From positions 1-60,291 of the forward strand of contig JAEZRJ010000026.1 in NCBI GenBank assembly GCA_023412855.1: a DNA stretch of 60,291 nucleotides, in the 5' to 3' direction. The stretch's first letter is position 1. Every line of letters starts with the position of its first letter. The notes under the pieces were generated by a model. That model saw only the letters and a program-made list of their open reading frames with translations, did not search any database and was not told where the DNA came from. The position numbers were made by a program, and so were the translations under genes. The DNA is from Bacillota bacterium (GTDB lineage: Bacteria > Bacillota > Clostridia > Lachnospirales > Lachnospiraceae). Below, piece by piece: positions 26,114-35,100 of this stretch.

Positions 26114-26769
26114 AGACGCATGTATCAATATCTGTGTTCGCTGCTGATATACTTAAAATAGGAAGCGAGTTAAAGACAGTAAAAGAACATAAAGCGGACT
26201 CCATCCATATCGATGTGATGGATGGTCACTTTGTACCTTTGTTTGGATTTAACAACATGTGGGCAAAAGCGGTGGGAGACTATGTCTGCCTAAATAGGGA
26301 TATCCATTTTATGCTTTATCCAACGGAGGAGATTATTGACCGTTTTATGGATGAGAAAGTTGATACGATTACTTTGCACCTCGACTCAGCGCCGGAACAT
26401 GTCTTGCTGCACGGTATTTCTTACATAAGAGAATGCGGGAAAAGAAATGGCATGGCGATTTCCCCTGATACGGAAGTGGAGAGACTACTCCCTTTTTTAG
26501 ATAATATCAAGGAGATTCTAGTTATGAGTACGGCTCCTGGAGAAGAAAATTCCTGCTTTGTAGAAGAAACATATGAACGTATAGAGCGGATAAAGGGGTT
26601 GATCGGTGAACGAGATATAAGCATCGCGGTAGATGGTGGATTAAACGCCCAGAGAGCAAGGAAATGTATTGCCAGTGGTGCGGATAAAATTATTATGGGA
26701 AGGACATATTTTACAGAAGTCCATAAAAAAGATTTGATTAGAGATATTCAACAAGCTGCATGTATATAA
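26110..26769 (+). CDS. Ribulose-phosphate 3-epimerase-like protein (Rpe/AlsE family)
   Basis: A 219-residue TIM-barrel protein. HIDVMDGHFVPLFG carries the metal-binding His and catalytic Asp, DIHFML holds the next metal His, and AVDGGLN holds the second catalytic Asp. The family loop NPGFGGQ is replaced by TAPGEENSCF, so substrate preference may differ from Rpe; allulose-6-phosphate epimerase (AlsE) is a plausible relative. It is the last gene of the sugar operon and is followed by a terminator. Confidence 0.82.
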   Translation: MKTHVSISVFAADILKIGSELKTVKEHKADSIHIDVMDGHFVPLFGFNNMWAKAVGDYVCLNRDIHFMLYPTEEIIDRFMDEKVDTITLHLDSAPEHVLLHGISYIRECGKRNGMAISPDTEVERLLPFLDNIKEILVMSTAPGEENSCFVEETYERIERIKGLIGERDISIAVDGGLNAQRARKCIASGADKIIMGRTYFTEVHKKDLIRDIQQAACI

Positions 26770-26814
26770 TCTATCCGAAAAAAAATAATGATGTAAGTCT
26801 TGTTGGGCGTTTGT

Positions 26815-26859
26815 GAGACCGGTTTTCTTTTGCCAGGTAAAAGGAATCCGGTCTCTTTT
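26815..26859 (+). terminator. Sugar operon terminator
   Basis: GAGACCGG (26815-26822) pairs with CCGGTCTC (26848-26855), with an inner TTTTCTTTT/AAAAGGAA stem, followed by TTTT. Confidence 0.88.
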
Positions 26860-26946
26860 CATCTGATTGGGGATGAATGCCCAAGTAGTAGGGGAGATCA
26901 CGTTAAGAAAGGCAGGCGTGAAGCTTACGGGTAAGAGTAGAGTTAT

Positions 26947-27852
26947 CTATATCTTTTTTACAGGAATAGCCAGTTTTGCTCCTGTTTCGGGGAAGGCCCC
27001 GTAGTTGAATTTCGGTATCGCTCCGTTCTCATAGAAATATCCGATTTCAGTAGGATTATAGCTCTCATACGCTTTAAAGACACAGCCGATAGCAATTCCG
27101 AAATCATTTTCATCTTCAAAAGGCTCCGACTTAAAATAAAGCATGACTCCGGAATCGATTTCAATGATTTCGTATTTTTCCGGAATGGCAGTATTGTAAT
27201 CGAAAGGTACTTCTACTCCGGCAGCCGTAGAGGTAGTGCCTTCTTTTACTAAGAACTCCGGCAGCTCTATGATGGCGGCAGTGTCCGTTTTCTCAGGAAT
27301 GCTGTTCAGTATGCCCTCCCAATCGCAGCCATTCTCCTCACAGAAGGACCAATAATCATGAGCACTGGCAGAACGTAAAATGATTAACTTTCTTTTTGGT
27401 TTCTCAACCGGTGTGACCGTGCAAACCATAGTGTTTTTATCCATTTCCAATCTCTCCTTATGATTAAGATAGGTATGATATGACGATACAGAATACTGGA
27501 CGAACAAAGGGATAGCTCTCGGCGATTTTCGATATTCAGAGGGACCGATTTGAAAGCATTTTTTAAATGCTCTGCTGTAGCCTTCATGTGTCTCATAATT
27601 GGTATCCAGTGCGATGTCCACAATGTTGTCTTCGGTTTCCAAAAGCTTTTTCGTACTCGAAGTGAGCATTGTTCTTCGCACATATTCGTTCGGTGTCATA
27701 TGCAGCAGCTCGCAAAAAAGTCGCTTTGCGTGACGTTCTGAATATCCTATGTGTGTATACATTGCTTTCAGACTAAAATGTGATTCGGCAATATTTTTCT
27801 TTATATAGTCCTGCATGGCCTGAACTATTTCAACTTTATCGTCCTGATTCAT
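26947..27852 (-). CDS. AraC family regulator with GyrI-like effector domain
   Basis: A 301-residue regulator. The N-terminal 110 residues are the two AraC helix-turn-helix motifs (FSLKAMYTHIGYSERHAKRLFCEL and VDIALDTNYETHEGYSRAFKKCF followed by PSEYRK). The C-terminal part (about 135-301) resembles GyrI/BmrR ligand-binding modules, with EIDSGVMLYFKSEPFEDENDFG and a conserved YYENGA-type end. Such proteins sense small hydrophobic or cationic compounds. It stands alone and faces away from the genes to its right. Start ATG is preceded by AGGAAGG. Confidence 0.87.
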   Translation of the reverse strand: MNQDDKVEIVQAMQDYIKKNIAESHFSLKAMYTHIGYSERHAKRLFCELLHMTPNEYVRRTMLTSSTKKLLETEDNIVDIALDTNYETHEGYSRAFKKCFQIGPSEYRKSPRAIPLFVQYSVSSYHTYLNHKERLEMDKNTMVCTVTPVEKPKRKLIILRSASAHDYWSFCEENGCDWEGILNSIPEKTDTAAIIELPEFLVKEGTTSTAAGVEVPFDYNTAIPEKYEIIEIDSGVMLYFKSEPFEDENDFGIAIGCVFKAYESYNPTEIGYFYENGAIPKFNYGAFPETGAKLAIPVKKI

Positions 27853-28316
27853 ATCCTTACCTTCCTATATAATTTAAAAAAGTTTGAGATTATTTTCTTG
27901 ACTTAAAAGGACAAAAGCCGTACGTGTTAAAATGGAGATATACTGCTGCACCTTATTAAAGGATTTTTATCAGAATATTATTGTTGGAACATATATACGG
28001 AGCAGATTCATCCCGGCTATGGTCTTTTGCATGAAATTATCATGTGTGCATATTTTTCATATGGATATGGAAAGTATATCATTGACTTAACGGCAAGTAA
28101 ATCGTGCATATTTTTTATGTTTTTAACCTTATGGATGGACTGCAATAATGTTACGGTTCATCCTTTGGCTAAGCTGCAATATGTATGCACACAAAATGAG
28201 ATAAAACAGCATTTTGGCGCTTGCAGTCTCACAAAATTGCATAGAGACGTGATTTTGGCTTCGCGGTATGGAAGGCTGAACTGTAACACAATAATTCCTA
28301 CTCGGGTAATAGGATA
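27853..28316. other. Long intergenic region, no convincing gene
   Basis: About 460 bases between divergent genes. The frame at 28027-28320 has no ribosome site and no recognisable domain, and I do not call it. GTGATTTTGGCTTCGCGG and GGCTGAACTGTAAC (28250-28287) are fragments of the second repeat family. The rest is AT-rich with nothing else evident. Confidence 0.5.
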
Positions 28317-28345
28317 TTGACAAATGGACTATTCTTTTTTATTAT
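28317..28345 (+). promoter_or_regulatory. Promoter of the Rrf2 gene
   Basis: TTGACA (28317-28322) and TATTAT (28340-28345) with a 17-bp spacer. Confidence 0.8.
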
Positions 28346-28397
28346 ATAATTCATAAAACATATTATTATAGTATGAAATGGAGAAAAGAGGACGCGC

Positions 28398-28844
28398 ATG
28401 AGAATATCATCAAAGGGCCGTTACGCGCTGGCTGCTGTGACGAATATGGCGCAGCGCTATGACAGCGGAGAATATGCAACAGTAATTAATATTTCGAAAG
28501 AACTCGGTATCTCAAAAATATATTTGGAACAAGTTTTTTCTCTCTTAAAGAGAGGAGGCGTGGTCACGTCCACGAAGGGAGCGCAGGGGGGCTATCTGCT
28601 TTCGCGCAAACCGGGGCAGATAACGGTATTCGAGGTGTTGACATCGGTAGAGGATTCCCTGTTCGAGAGAACTCAGGAAACCGTGGCGAAAAATGCCATG
28701 GATATTGAGAACGCACTCAGAATCACGGTGTTTGACACACTGGATAAGGTGATAAGCGAGACCTCGCATGGAATTACTCTCTTAGACCTTGTGAATGAAG
28801 CAGAGAAGCATAAAGGCGAACATGAGATTATGTTTTATATTTAA
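28398..28844 (+). CDS. Rrf2 family transcriptional regulator
   Basis: A 148-residue winged-helix protein. MRISSKGRYALAAVTNMAQRY, the recognition helix region ISKIYLEQVFSLLKRGGVVTS and GAQGGYLLSRKP are diagnostic. It contains no cysteine at all, so it cannot bind an iron-sulfur cluster like IscR or NsrR. In that respect it resembles CymR, the cysteine-metabolism repressor of Firmicutes, although it is 16 kb from the sulfur operon. Its own consensus promoter lies upstream. Confidence 0.9.
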   Translation: MRISSKGRYALAAVTNMAQRYDSGEYATVINISKELGISKIYLEQVFSLLKRGGVVTSTKGAQGGYLLSRKPGQITVFEVLTSVEDSLFERTQETVAKNAMDIENALRITVFDTLDKVISETSHGITLLDLVNEAEKHKGEHEIMFYI

Positions 28845-28911
28845 GGAGCTTTGTGTTTGTATAACTCGATCACATCCGCATAGATTTCCTGACTTAGGAA
28901 GGAGTTTGGCT

Positions 28912-30045
28912 ATGAGTATGATAATTGATAAAGAAAGACTCATTAAGGAATTTACCCGGCTGGTATCTATAGACAGTCCTTCCTTATTGGAAAGGGAGAT
29001 GGGCGATTACCTGAAAAACAAGCTGGAGGAACTGGGATTTACTGTAATGGAGGACGACACAGGCAGTAAGCTGGGTGGGAACTGCGGCAATATATACGGT
29101 TTTTGGGAGGGCAGGGAAGAATTGGAGCCGATTCTTTTCTGTGTCCATATGGATACGGTGGAGCCGTCCAGAGGTAAACAGGCAGTTTTAGGCGCTGACG
29201 GGGTAATCCGAAGCAAGGGGGATACCGTGTTGGGAGCGGATGATTTTGCTGGAATTGCTGCAATTTTGGAAGCCTTGTACACGATAAAGGAGAAGCAGTT
29301 GGAGCATCGTCCTATCGAAGTGCTGTTTACGGTTGCTGAGGAAATCTACTGCAAAGGTGCGAAGGTGTTCGATTATAGCAATATCAAATCCAAGGAAGCA
29401 TACGTGCTCGACTTAACGGGGGACGTGGGTGCAGCAGCATATCGGGCACCTTCGATTCTTTCCCTCAAGATAGAGGTTAACGGTAAAGCATCTCATGCGG
29501 GATTCGCACCCCATGAGGGTATTCATGCGATTCAGGCGGCAGCAGATGCCATTGCTAAGCTGAAGCTGGGGCATATAGACGATGCTACTACACTCAATAT
29601 AGGCGTGATACAAGGCGGACTTGCCACCAATATTGTGCCTGCACTCTGTATGGTTGGCGGAGAGATACGCAGCTATTCCCATAAGAAGGCATTGGAAACG
29701 GCCAAGGAGGTAAAGCAGCAATTTGAAAAATCAGCAGAGGCTTTTCAGGCCATAGTAAAGTTCGAAGTGATCACTAATTGTCAAGCTTATGAAACGCCTA
29801 AGGAGCATCCTGTGGTTCGAAGATTCGAGGCAGCATGTGAGACTTTGAATATTCCGTCCTCTCTCCAGCAGACCTTCGGGGGCAGTGATAATAATGCGAT
29901 GGCGGAGCATGGAATAACGGGAATCGTGCTCGCCTGCGCTATGAACCAGTGTCATTCCTGCGAAGAATACACGACGGAGGAGGAGCTTGCAAGAATTGCA
30001 GAATTGACGAGAGTACTTATGACGAGAGAGGTGAATGAGGGATGA
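28912..30045 (+). CDS. M20 family metallopeptidase (peptidase T-like)
   Basis: A 377-residue two-zinc aminopeptidase or deacylase. The metal ligands are in CVHMDTVEP, LGADDFAG, TVAEEIYCKGA and CHSCEEY, with the lid domain marked by KASHAGFAPHEGIHAI. It is closest to the peptidase T-like tripeptidase branch and should act in the cytoplasm on short peptides. The start is ATG 28912 after GGAAGGAG; upstream in-frame codons overlap the Rrf2 gene. The next gene overlaps its stop by four bases. Confidence 0.88.
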   Translation: MSMIIDKERLIKEFTRLVSIDSPSLLEREMGDYLKNKLEELGFTVMEDDTGSKLGGNCGNIYGFWEGREELEPILFCVHMDTVEPSRGKQAVLGADGVIRSKGDTVLGADDFAGIAAILEALYTIKEKQLEHRPIEVLFTVAEEIYCKGAKVFDYSNIKSKEAYVLDLTGDVGAAAYRAPSILSLKIEVNGKASHAGFAPHEGIHAIQAAADAIAKLKLGHIDDATTLNIGVIQGGLATNIVPALCMVGGEIRSYSHKKALETAKEVKQQFEKSAEAFQAIVKFEVITNCQAYETPKEHPVVRRFEAACETLNIPSSLQQTFGGSDNNAMAEHGITGIVLACAMNQCHSCEEYTTEEELARIAELTRVLMTREVNEG

Positions 30046-30662
30046 AGAATCCTTTGAACTACCAGATTACCGAATATGACTGCGGTCCGACTACCTTGAT
30101 AAATGCTATGAGCTTTTTGTTCAGACGCGAGCAGATTCCGCCCGATATTATCAAGCATATCATGCTTTTTTGTCTGGATGCCTATAACGAAAAGGGTGAG
30201 TTCGGGAAAAATGGAACCTCGCGCATGGCGATGATGTTCATAAGCGACTGGTTGAATCAGTTCGGAAAAGTGAAAAAGATTCCGGTCCAGAGCGAATATC
30301 TTACGGGAGAAAATGTCACTATCGGTGAAAACAGCCAGATTATTTCGGCGCTGCAGCAGGGAGGCGCAGTAGTGGCCCGGGTTATGTATGGATGCTGGCA
30401 TTATGTGCTGTTGACGGGAATCGATGAAAAAAGAGTCTGCTTATTTGACCCTTATTACAGAAAGAAGCCGTTTAAACAAGAGGAAATCGAGTTGATTACG
30501 GATATGCCCTATAGCTTTAACCGCCGGGTTCCATACAGTATGATGAACGATGCAGGAAAGGGACCATATTCCCTTGGGCCGAGTGAAACCAGAGAGGCAG
30601 TCATTATTTTTAACAAGGAGACACAGAAAACGCCGGCAAGGACCATTGAATATTTTATATAA
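30042..30662 (+). CDS. Peptidase C39-like protein
   Basis: A 206-residue protein of papain-like fold. YDCGPTTLINAM (Cys14), CWHYVLLTGID (His) and FDPYYRK (Asp) give the catalytic triad pattern of C39-like peptidases and related acyltransferases such as BtrH. No signal peptide or membrane segment is present, so it is probably cytoplasmic. It overlaps the M20 peptidase gene by four bases (ATGA), which suggests the two act in one pathway on a peptide-like substrate. The exact reaction is unknown. Confidence 0.75.
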   Translation: MKNPLNYQITEYDCGPTTLINAMSFLFRREQIPPDIIKHIMLFCLDAYNEKGEFGKNGTSRMAMMFISDWLNQFGKVKKIPVQSEYLTGENVTIGENSQIISALQQGGAVVARVMYGCWHYVLLTGIDEKRVCLFDPYYRKKPFKQEEIELITDMPYSFNRRVPYSMMNDAGKGPYSLGPSETREAVIIFNKETQKTPARTIEYFI

Positions 30663-30698
30663 CAATATAAGGTGACGGAACTTAAGAGGGAAAAGAAA

Positions 30699-31223
30699 AT
30701 GGTATTATTGATTATTGATGCACAGAAGCTAATAACAAATGAAAGCTTATATGAATTCGATGCGTTCGTATCCGGCGTTAAGTCGCTGATAAAGAAGGCG
30801 AGGGAAAATGATGTCGAAGTAATATATGTGCGGCATGACGACGGCGAAGGCGGAGAATTGGTAAAAGGAACGGAGGGCTTTGAAATTTACGAAGAATTTA
30901 AGCCGGAAGAAAACGAAAAAATATTCGATAAGAATGTAAACAGTGCCTTTAAAGAGACCGGCTTGGAAGAATATCTAAAAGAAAAGGGCGAAAAGGAAAT
31001 TATTATAGCGGGGCTTCAAACGGATTATTGCATTGACGCATCTGTAAAATGCGGATTTGAGCATGGGTTCCACATCATAGTGCCGGCACATGCTAATACA
31101 ACGGTAGATAACGAGTATATGACAGCAGAAAAAAGTTATGAATATTATAATGAATATATGTGGAATAACAGGTATGCAGAATGTATATCCTTGGATGCGG
31201 CACTTGAAAGGATGAAAAGGTGA
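30699..31223 (+). CDS. Cysteine hydrolase, isochorismatase family
   Basis: A 174-residue amidohydrolase of the nicotinamidase/isochorismatase fold. The triad is D7 (LLIIDAQ), a lysine in FDKNVNSAF and C111 in GLQTDYCIDASV. The substrate is unknown. The start is ATG 30699, after GAGGGAAAAG; an in-frame GTG at 30672 has no ribosome site. It follows the C39-like gene by 36 bases and may be in the same operon. Confidence 0.85.
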   Translation: MVLLIIDAQKLITNESLYEFDAFVSGVKSLIKKARENDVEVIYVRHDDGEGGELVKGTEGFEIYEEFKPEENEKIFDKNVNSAFKETGLEEYLKEKGEKEIIIAGLQTDYCIDASVKCGFEHGFHIIVPAHANTTVDNEYMTAEKSYEYYNEYMWNNRYAECISLDAALERMKR

Positions 31224-31514
31224 TAGCAAGATGTACCATAAAAGGGGCTGTCGCAGGAGCAATAACGTTAAGTGAAAAAATAAACTAAAATTTTCAAAAA
31301 AGTATTAAAAAATAAGAAATTTTGATAGGATAAACAAAAATACTGTTCTGTAATTAATTATAAATAAAACTGCTCTCTGCCAAGTAAACGGTGAATAAAG
31401 ATAAACTTTGGATATGGTATCATAAACTAGACACTTAAATTAAAAAAGTTATGTGGAGAGGGTACTATAAAGCAGAAACATAGTTAAGGGGAATGGTGAA
31501 TGGTGGTCTGCTTT
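31224..31514. other. AT-rich intergenic stretch before the IS remnant
   Basis: No gene or terminator with a clear T-run was seen. Together with 31806-31949 it flanks degraded transposase sequence and may include further IS remains. Confidence 0.4.
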
Positions 31515-31805
31515 ATGCCAAGAAGGAGCTTTGATAAAGCATTTAAAATTGATACAGCAAAATTGATTCTTGAAGATGGCATGTCCGTTTCAGTAATTTT
31601 GACGGTCGTTTCTTTGATTATAACTCATTATATTGACAGATAAGTGAATAGCATAAACACCGGGAAAATGCGTTTCCTGAGCATGGAACAGCACTTTACT
31701 CATATATGATCAAAATAAAAAGCTAAAGCAAGAGAATCTGGAACTTTGTAAGGAACTCGAGCTATTAAAAAAATCCCGGCCTTCCGTAAGAAAAAGAACA
31801 CATAA
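31515..31805 (+). pseudogene. Degraded IS3-family transposase OrfA remnant
   Basis: ATG 31515 opens MPRRSFDKAFKIDTAKLIL then EDGMSVSVI, the start of an IS3/IS150-type OrfA, but the frame breaks after about 27 residues and stops. Pieces in other frames continue the expected protein: FPEHGTALYS near 31671-31705 and KLKQENLELCKELELLKKS near 31719-31780. Several frameshifts are needed, OrfB is absent, and clear ends were not found, so it is a dead fragment. Confidence 0.8.
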
Positions 31806-31949
31806 AATCCTCTATATCTTCTTGGGTATATAACGCCCGTCTAATTTGAAGAATAAAATTCATAGCATCGACTTAACTTTGTGTATACAGAACTTTGAAA
31901 AGTCCAGCCTTTCGCCCTATCCATGCGGGTATTTCACCCTATTTAACTA

Positions 31950-31978
31950 TTGATTTTTACATAATCTGACGGTATTCT
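31950..31978 (+). promoter_or_regulatory. Putative promoter of the surface protein gene
   Basis: TTGATT (31950-31955) and TATTCT (31973-31978) with a 17-bp spacer. The 5' leader of roughly 130 bases before ATG 32119 is fairly GC-rich around 32041-32090 and may be structured, but it matches no riboswitch I recognise. Confidence 0.5.
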
Positions 31979-32118
31979 ATAAAAGTGTACATTTTTAAAC
32001 GCTATAAATATATATTTATGGGAGATATTGTAGGTAAACTGTGTCACGCCGGATTGCGGAGTAAGGATTCGGTGCAGATTTAAGGTGGCAATTGGTTTAA
32101 ACTAAGGAGAAAAGGTAT

Positions 32119-35100
32119 ATGAATCAGCATAAACCATACCGGAGATTTCTCACAATGGCGTTGTCTGTTGTTATGGCACTGGTATCCGTGCCTACTTCGG
32201 CAGCAGCGGAGGAAATCCTTCCCGGTACAGGTGTTGAGATTATTTCATTTGGAGAATTGGAGAAAGCAGAGAGGGCGGTACCACTAGGAACGGCTTTAGA
32301 AGATTTGGATTTGCCGGAGAATCTTACGGCAATGGTGTGTCCCGTAATGGACACTGATGATGGAGAGGAAGCACAGGCAGCAGGGGCGGTGGAAACGACC
32401 GTGCCGGTAACATGGGTTGCTTCACCGGTTTATGATAGTGAGAAAGCAGGAGTTTATATATTTACCGCTGGAATCGAAGGATTCGCGGTCAATGCCGAAC
32501 TGCCGTCCATTACTGTGACGGTGGATGAAATAAATGAAGATAGTACTGCTCTTGATGGAATGGCCGACAGCACGGCATCAGCGGAGGAAATCCTCCCCCA
32601 GGCGAGTGCTGAGCTGCAGCCTGTTGCAGTGATGGCGGATGAAATAAAAGGAAGTATTACAACTTTCGATGAACTGACCGACGATATTCGCTGGCAGAAC
32701 ACTACCCAGCCGTTTTTTCCGGCGGCTCTTGCCGGTACGGTGGAGGGCAAAACGGCCCAAATTTCCGTAACGTGGGAAGCCGATCACGAATATGACATGG
32801 AATGCCCTCTCAAAGGGTTGTATGTGTTTACTGCGCAGCCCGCGGTAGGATATACTCTCGGGAATGGTGTGGAAGTACCGCGAATCACAGTATATATCCC
32901 AATGACAACGGCGCCTGCGATGACATTTTTTATGGCAGGCAGCGAAACGGCCGATACTTCGATTTCGATTACCACAGCGGACCAGCTTGCTGAAATAGCT
33001 GCGCTGGTTAACGGCGGACGGCTGAAAAGTTTCTTGTTCAATGATGAAAGCAGTAAGGCTGCATTGGTACTTCAAAATGATATCGATCTTTCGAACTATG
33101 GCAGGAATTGGAACGGCGGCAAAGGCTGGATGCCTATAGGATATGATTCCGGTAAGCCTTTTCAGGAGATTTTTGACGGGGGCGGATATAAAATTACCGG
33201 ATTATTTATTGAGACGACAGCCGGTAATCATTACTGCGGTACCGGATTATTTGGCTGTGTGGATGGCGGTACAGTGCAAAATCTTGGTATCACAGATATG
33301 AACATTACAGGAGGCGGCTATGCCGGAGGAGTGGCAGGATCGGTTGCGTCCGGCAGCACGGTGCAGAACTGTTATGTTACCGGCAGTATCAGCAGTGAAG
33401 GCTATGCGGGCGGCGTAACCGGCAGTGTTACCGGCAGCAGCACGGTACAGAACTGTTACTCTGCCGGCACTGTCAGCGGTGCAAGCTATGCGGGTGGTAT
33501 GATCGGGATGGTGGCAGGCGGCAGTATGGTGCAAAACTGCTATGCCACCGGTATCGTAAGCGGTTCCGGCTACGCGGGCGGTGTGGCAGGCTGGGCGGAT
33601 GAAGTTTTATTGCAAAATTGTGCGGGGCTGGGCAGAAGCGTGACAACATCCTCCGATATGAACATCGGGCGCATTACAGGGTTTCAAGGTGGCGGTACAT
33701 TCTCCGGCAATGCAGCATTCGGCGGCATGACACTGGAGGCAAATGGCACAAAGAAGACTGCGGTCGGTGACGCTTCCGGCAAGGATGGAGCGGACAAGAG
33801 TGCGGCAGAACTTAACGAAGAAAATTTTTGGACGGTTTCGTCCGGATTTACCGGAAACTGGGACACCTCTGTCTGGACAATTACAACAGGCAGTTTACCC
33901 GGTCTTTTTGGCGTAGCAGCGGACATGCCTATCCATATTGTAGACGGGGGAAATCCTGATTTTCCGGGGGCGGGCACGCAGGACAATCCTTATCAGATTT
34001 CGAATGCTGCCCAACTGGCGAAAATGGCAGAGCTGGTAAATGATCTGGGGACCAATCCGGTCTATGGAGGCGCGGGAATATATTATAAACTTACCGCAGA
34101 TATCGATTTATCCGGTTATAATTCTGCCAATACCACATTTAATGGCGGCAGGGGCTGGGTGCCCATTGGGTATGGGGATTTTAACACCTTTCAGGGAAAC
34201 TTTGACGGAGACGGACATAAAATTACCGGATTGTATATCAGGACAACAATAGGGAATCACTACGACAGTACCGGATTGTTCGGTTCACTGTTCGGGGGTA
34301 AGGTGAGAAATATCGGTGTGGAAGGCGCAGATATAACCGGATATAACAATATCGGAGGGATAGCGGGATATATCTATAATAACAGCCTGGTACAAAACTG
34401 TTATGCGACAGGAGCCGTTACCGGCAATGACAATGTCGGGGGTGTTGTCGGTGTTGTCAGAGTTAACAGCAAGGTGCAAAGCAGTCATGCGGCAGGAACG
34501 GTTACCGGCAATGAGCGTGTGGGCGGCTTGGCTGGTCTTGCGAAAGAAGCCGGTATCGTGCAAAACTGCTATTCGGACGGCCTGGTTACCGGGTTTCAAT
34601 GCGTGGGTGGAGTGACAGGTTATATAGAAGCGGAAGGAAATGTGGAGAGCTGTTATGCCGCGGCTGCAGTGGAGGGGACACGCTGTGTAGGTGGTATAGC
34701 GGGCGCCGCGGATGGAAACGGGGCTAAGGTAAAAAACTGCTATAGCACCGGAGCTGTTAATGGAGTAAATGACGAAACAGGCGGTGTGGCTGGCTATGTA
34801 TATAACGGCGGGACCGTGGAAAATTGCTTTGCAGCAGGAACGGTTACCGGCGCTACCAAAGTCGGGGGTGTGGTTGGTGTTGTTAACCCTTACGGTACAG
34901 TACAAAACTGCGCGGCTCTAAACCCCGGTGTCAGCGGTAATTCCAAAGTCGGCCGGGTAGCCGGTGTTATTGCCGAAAACGGTATTTCTTCCGACAACAT
35001 AGCATTCGGCGGCATGATGGTTACGGAAAATAAAATGCCCAAGACCGTTATTAATGATGCAAATGGAGTAGATGGTAAAGCGAAGGACGCCGCTGCTCTG

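Noticed and set aside
28027..28320. 97-residue frame in the gap before the Rrf2 gene
   Set aside because: No ribosome site or recognisable domain; it includes repeat-2 sequence and runs into the Rrf2 promoter.
31515..31805. Functional insertion sequence
   Set aside because: The transposase frame is broken in several places, OrfB is missing, and no terminal inverted repeats could be paired.
32041..32100. Cyclic-di-GMP riboswitch in the leader of the surface protein
   Set aside because: GC-rich, possibly structured sequence is present but I could not match the conserved blocks of GEMM-I or GEMM-II.
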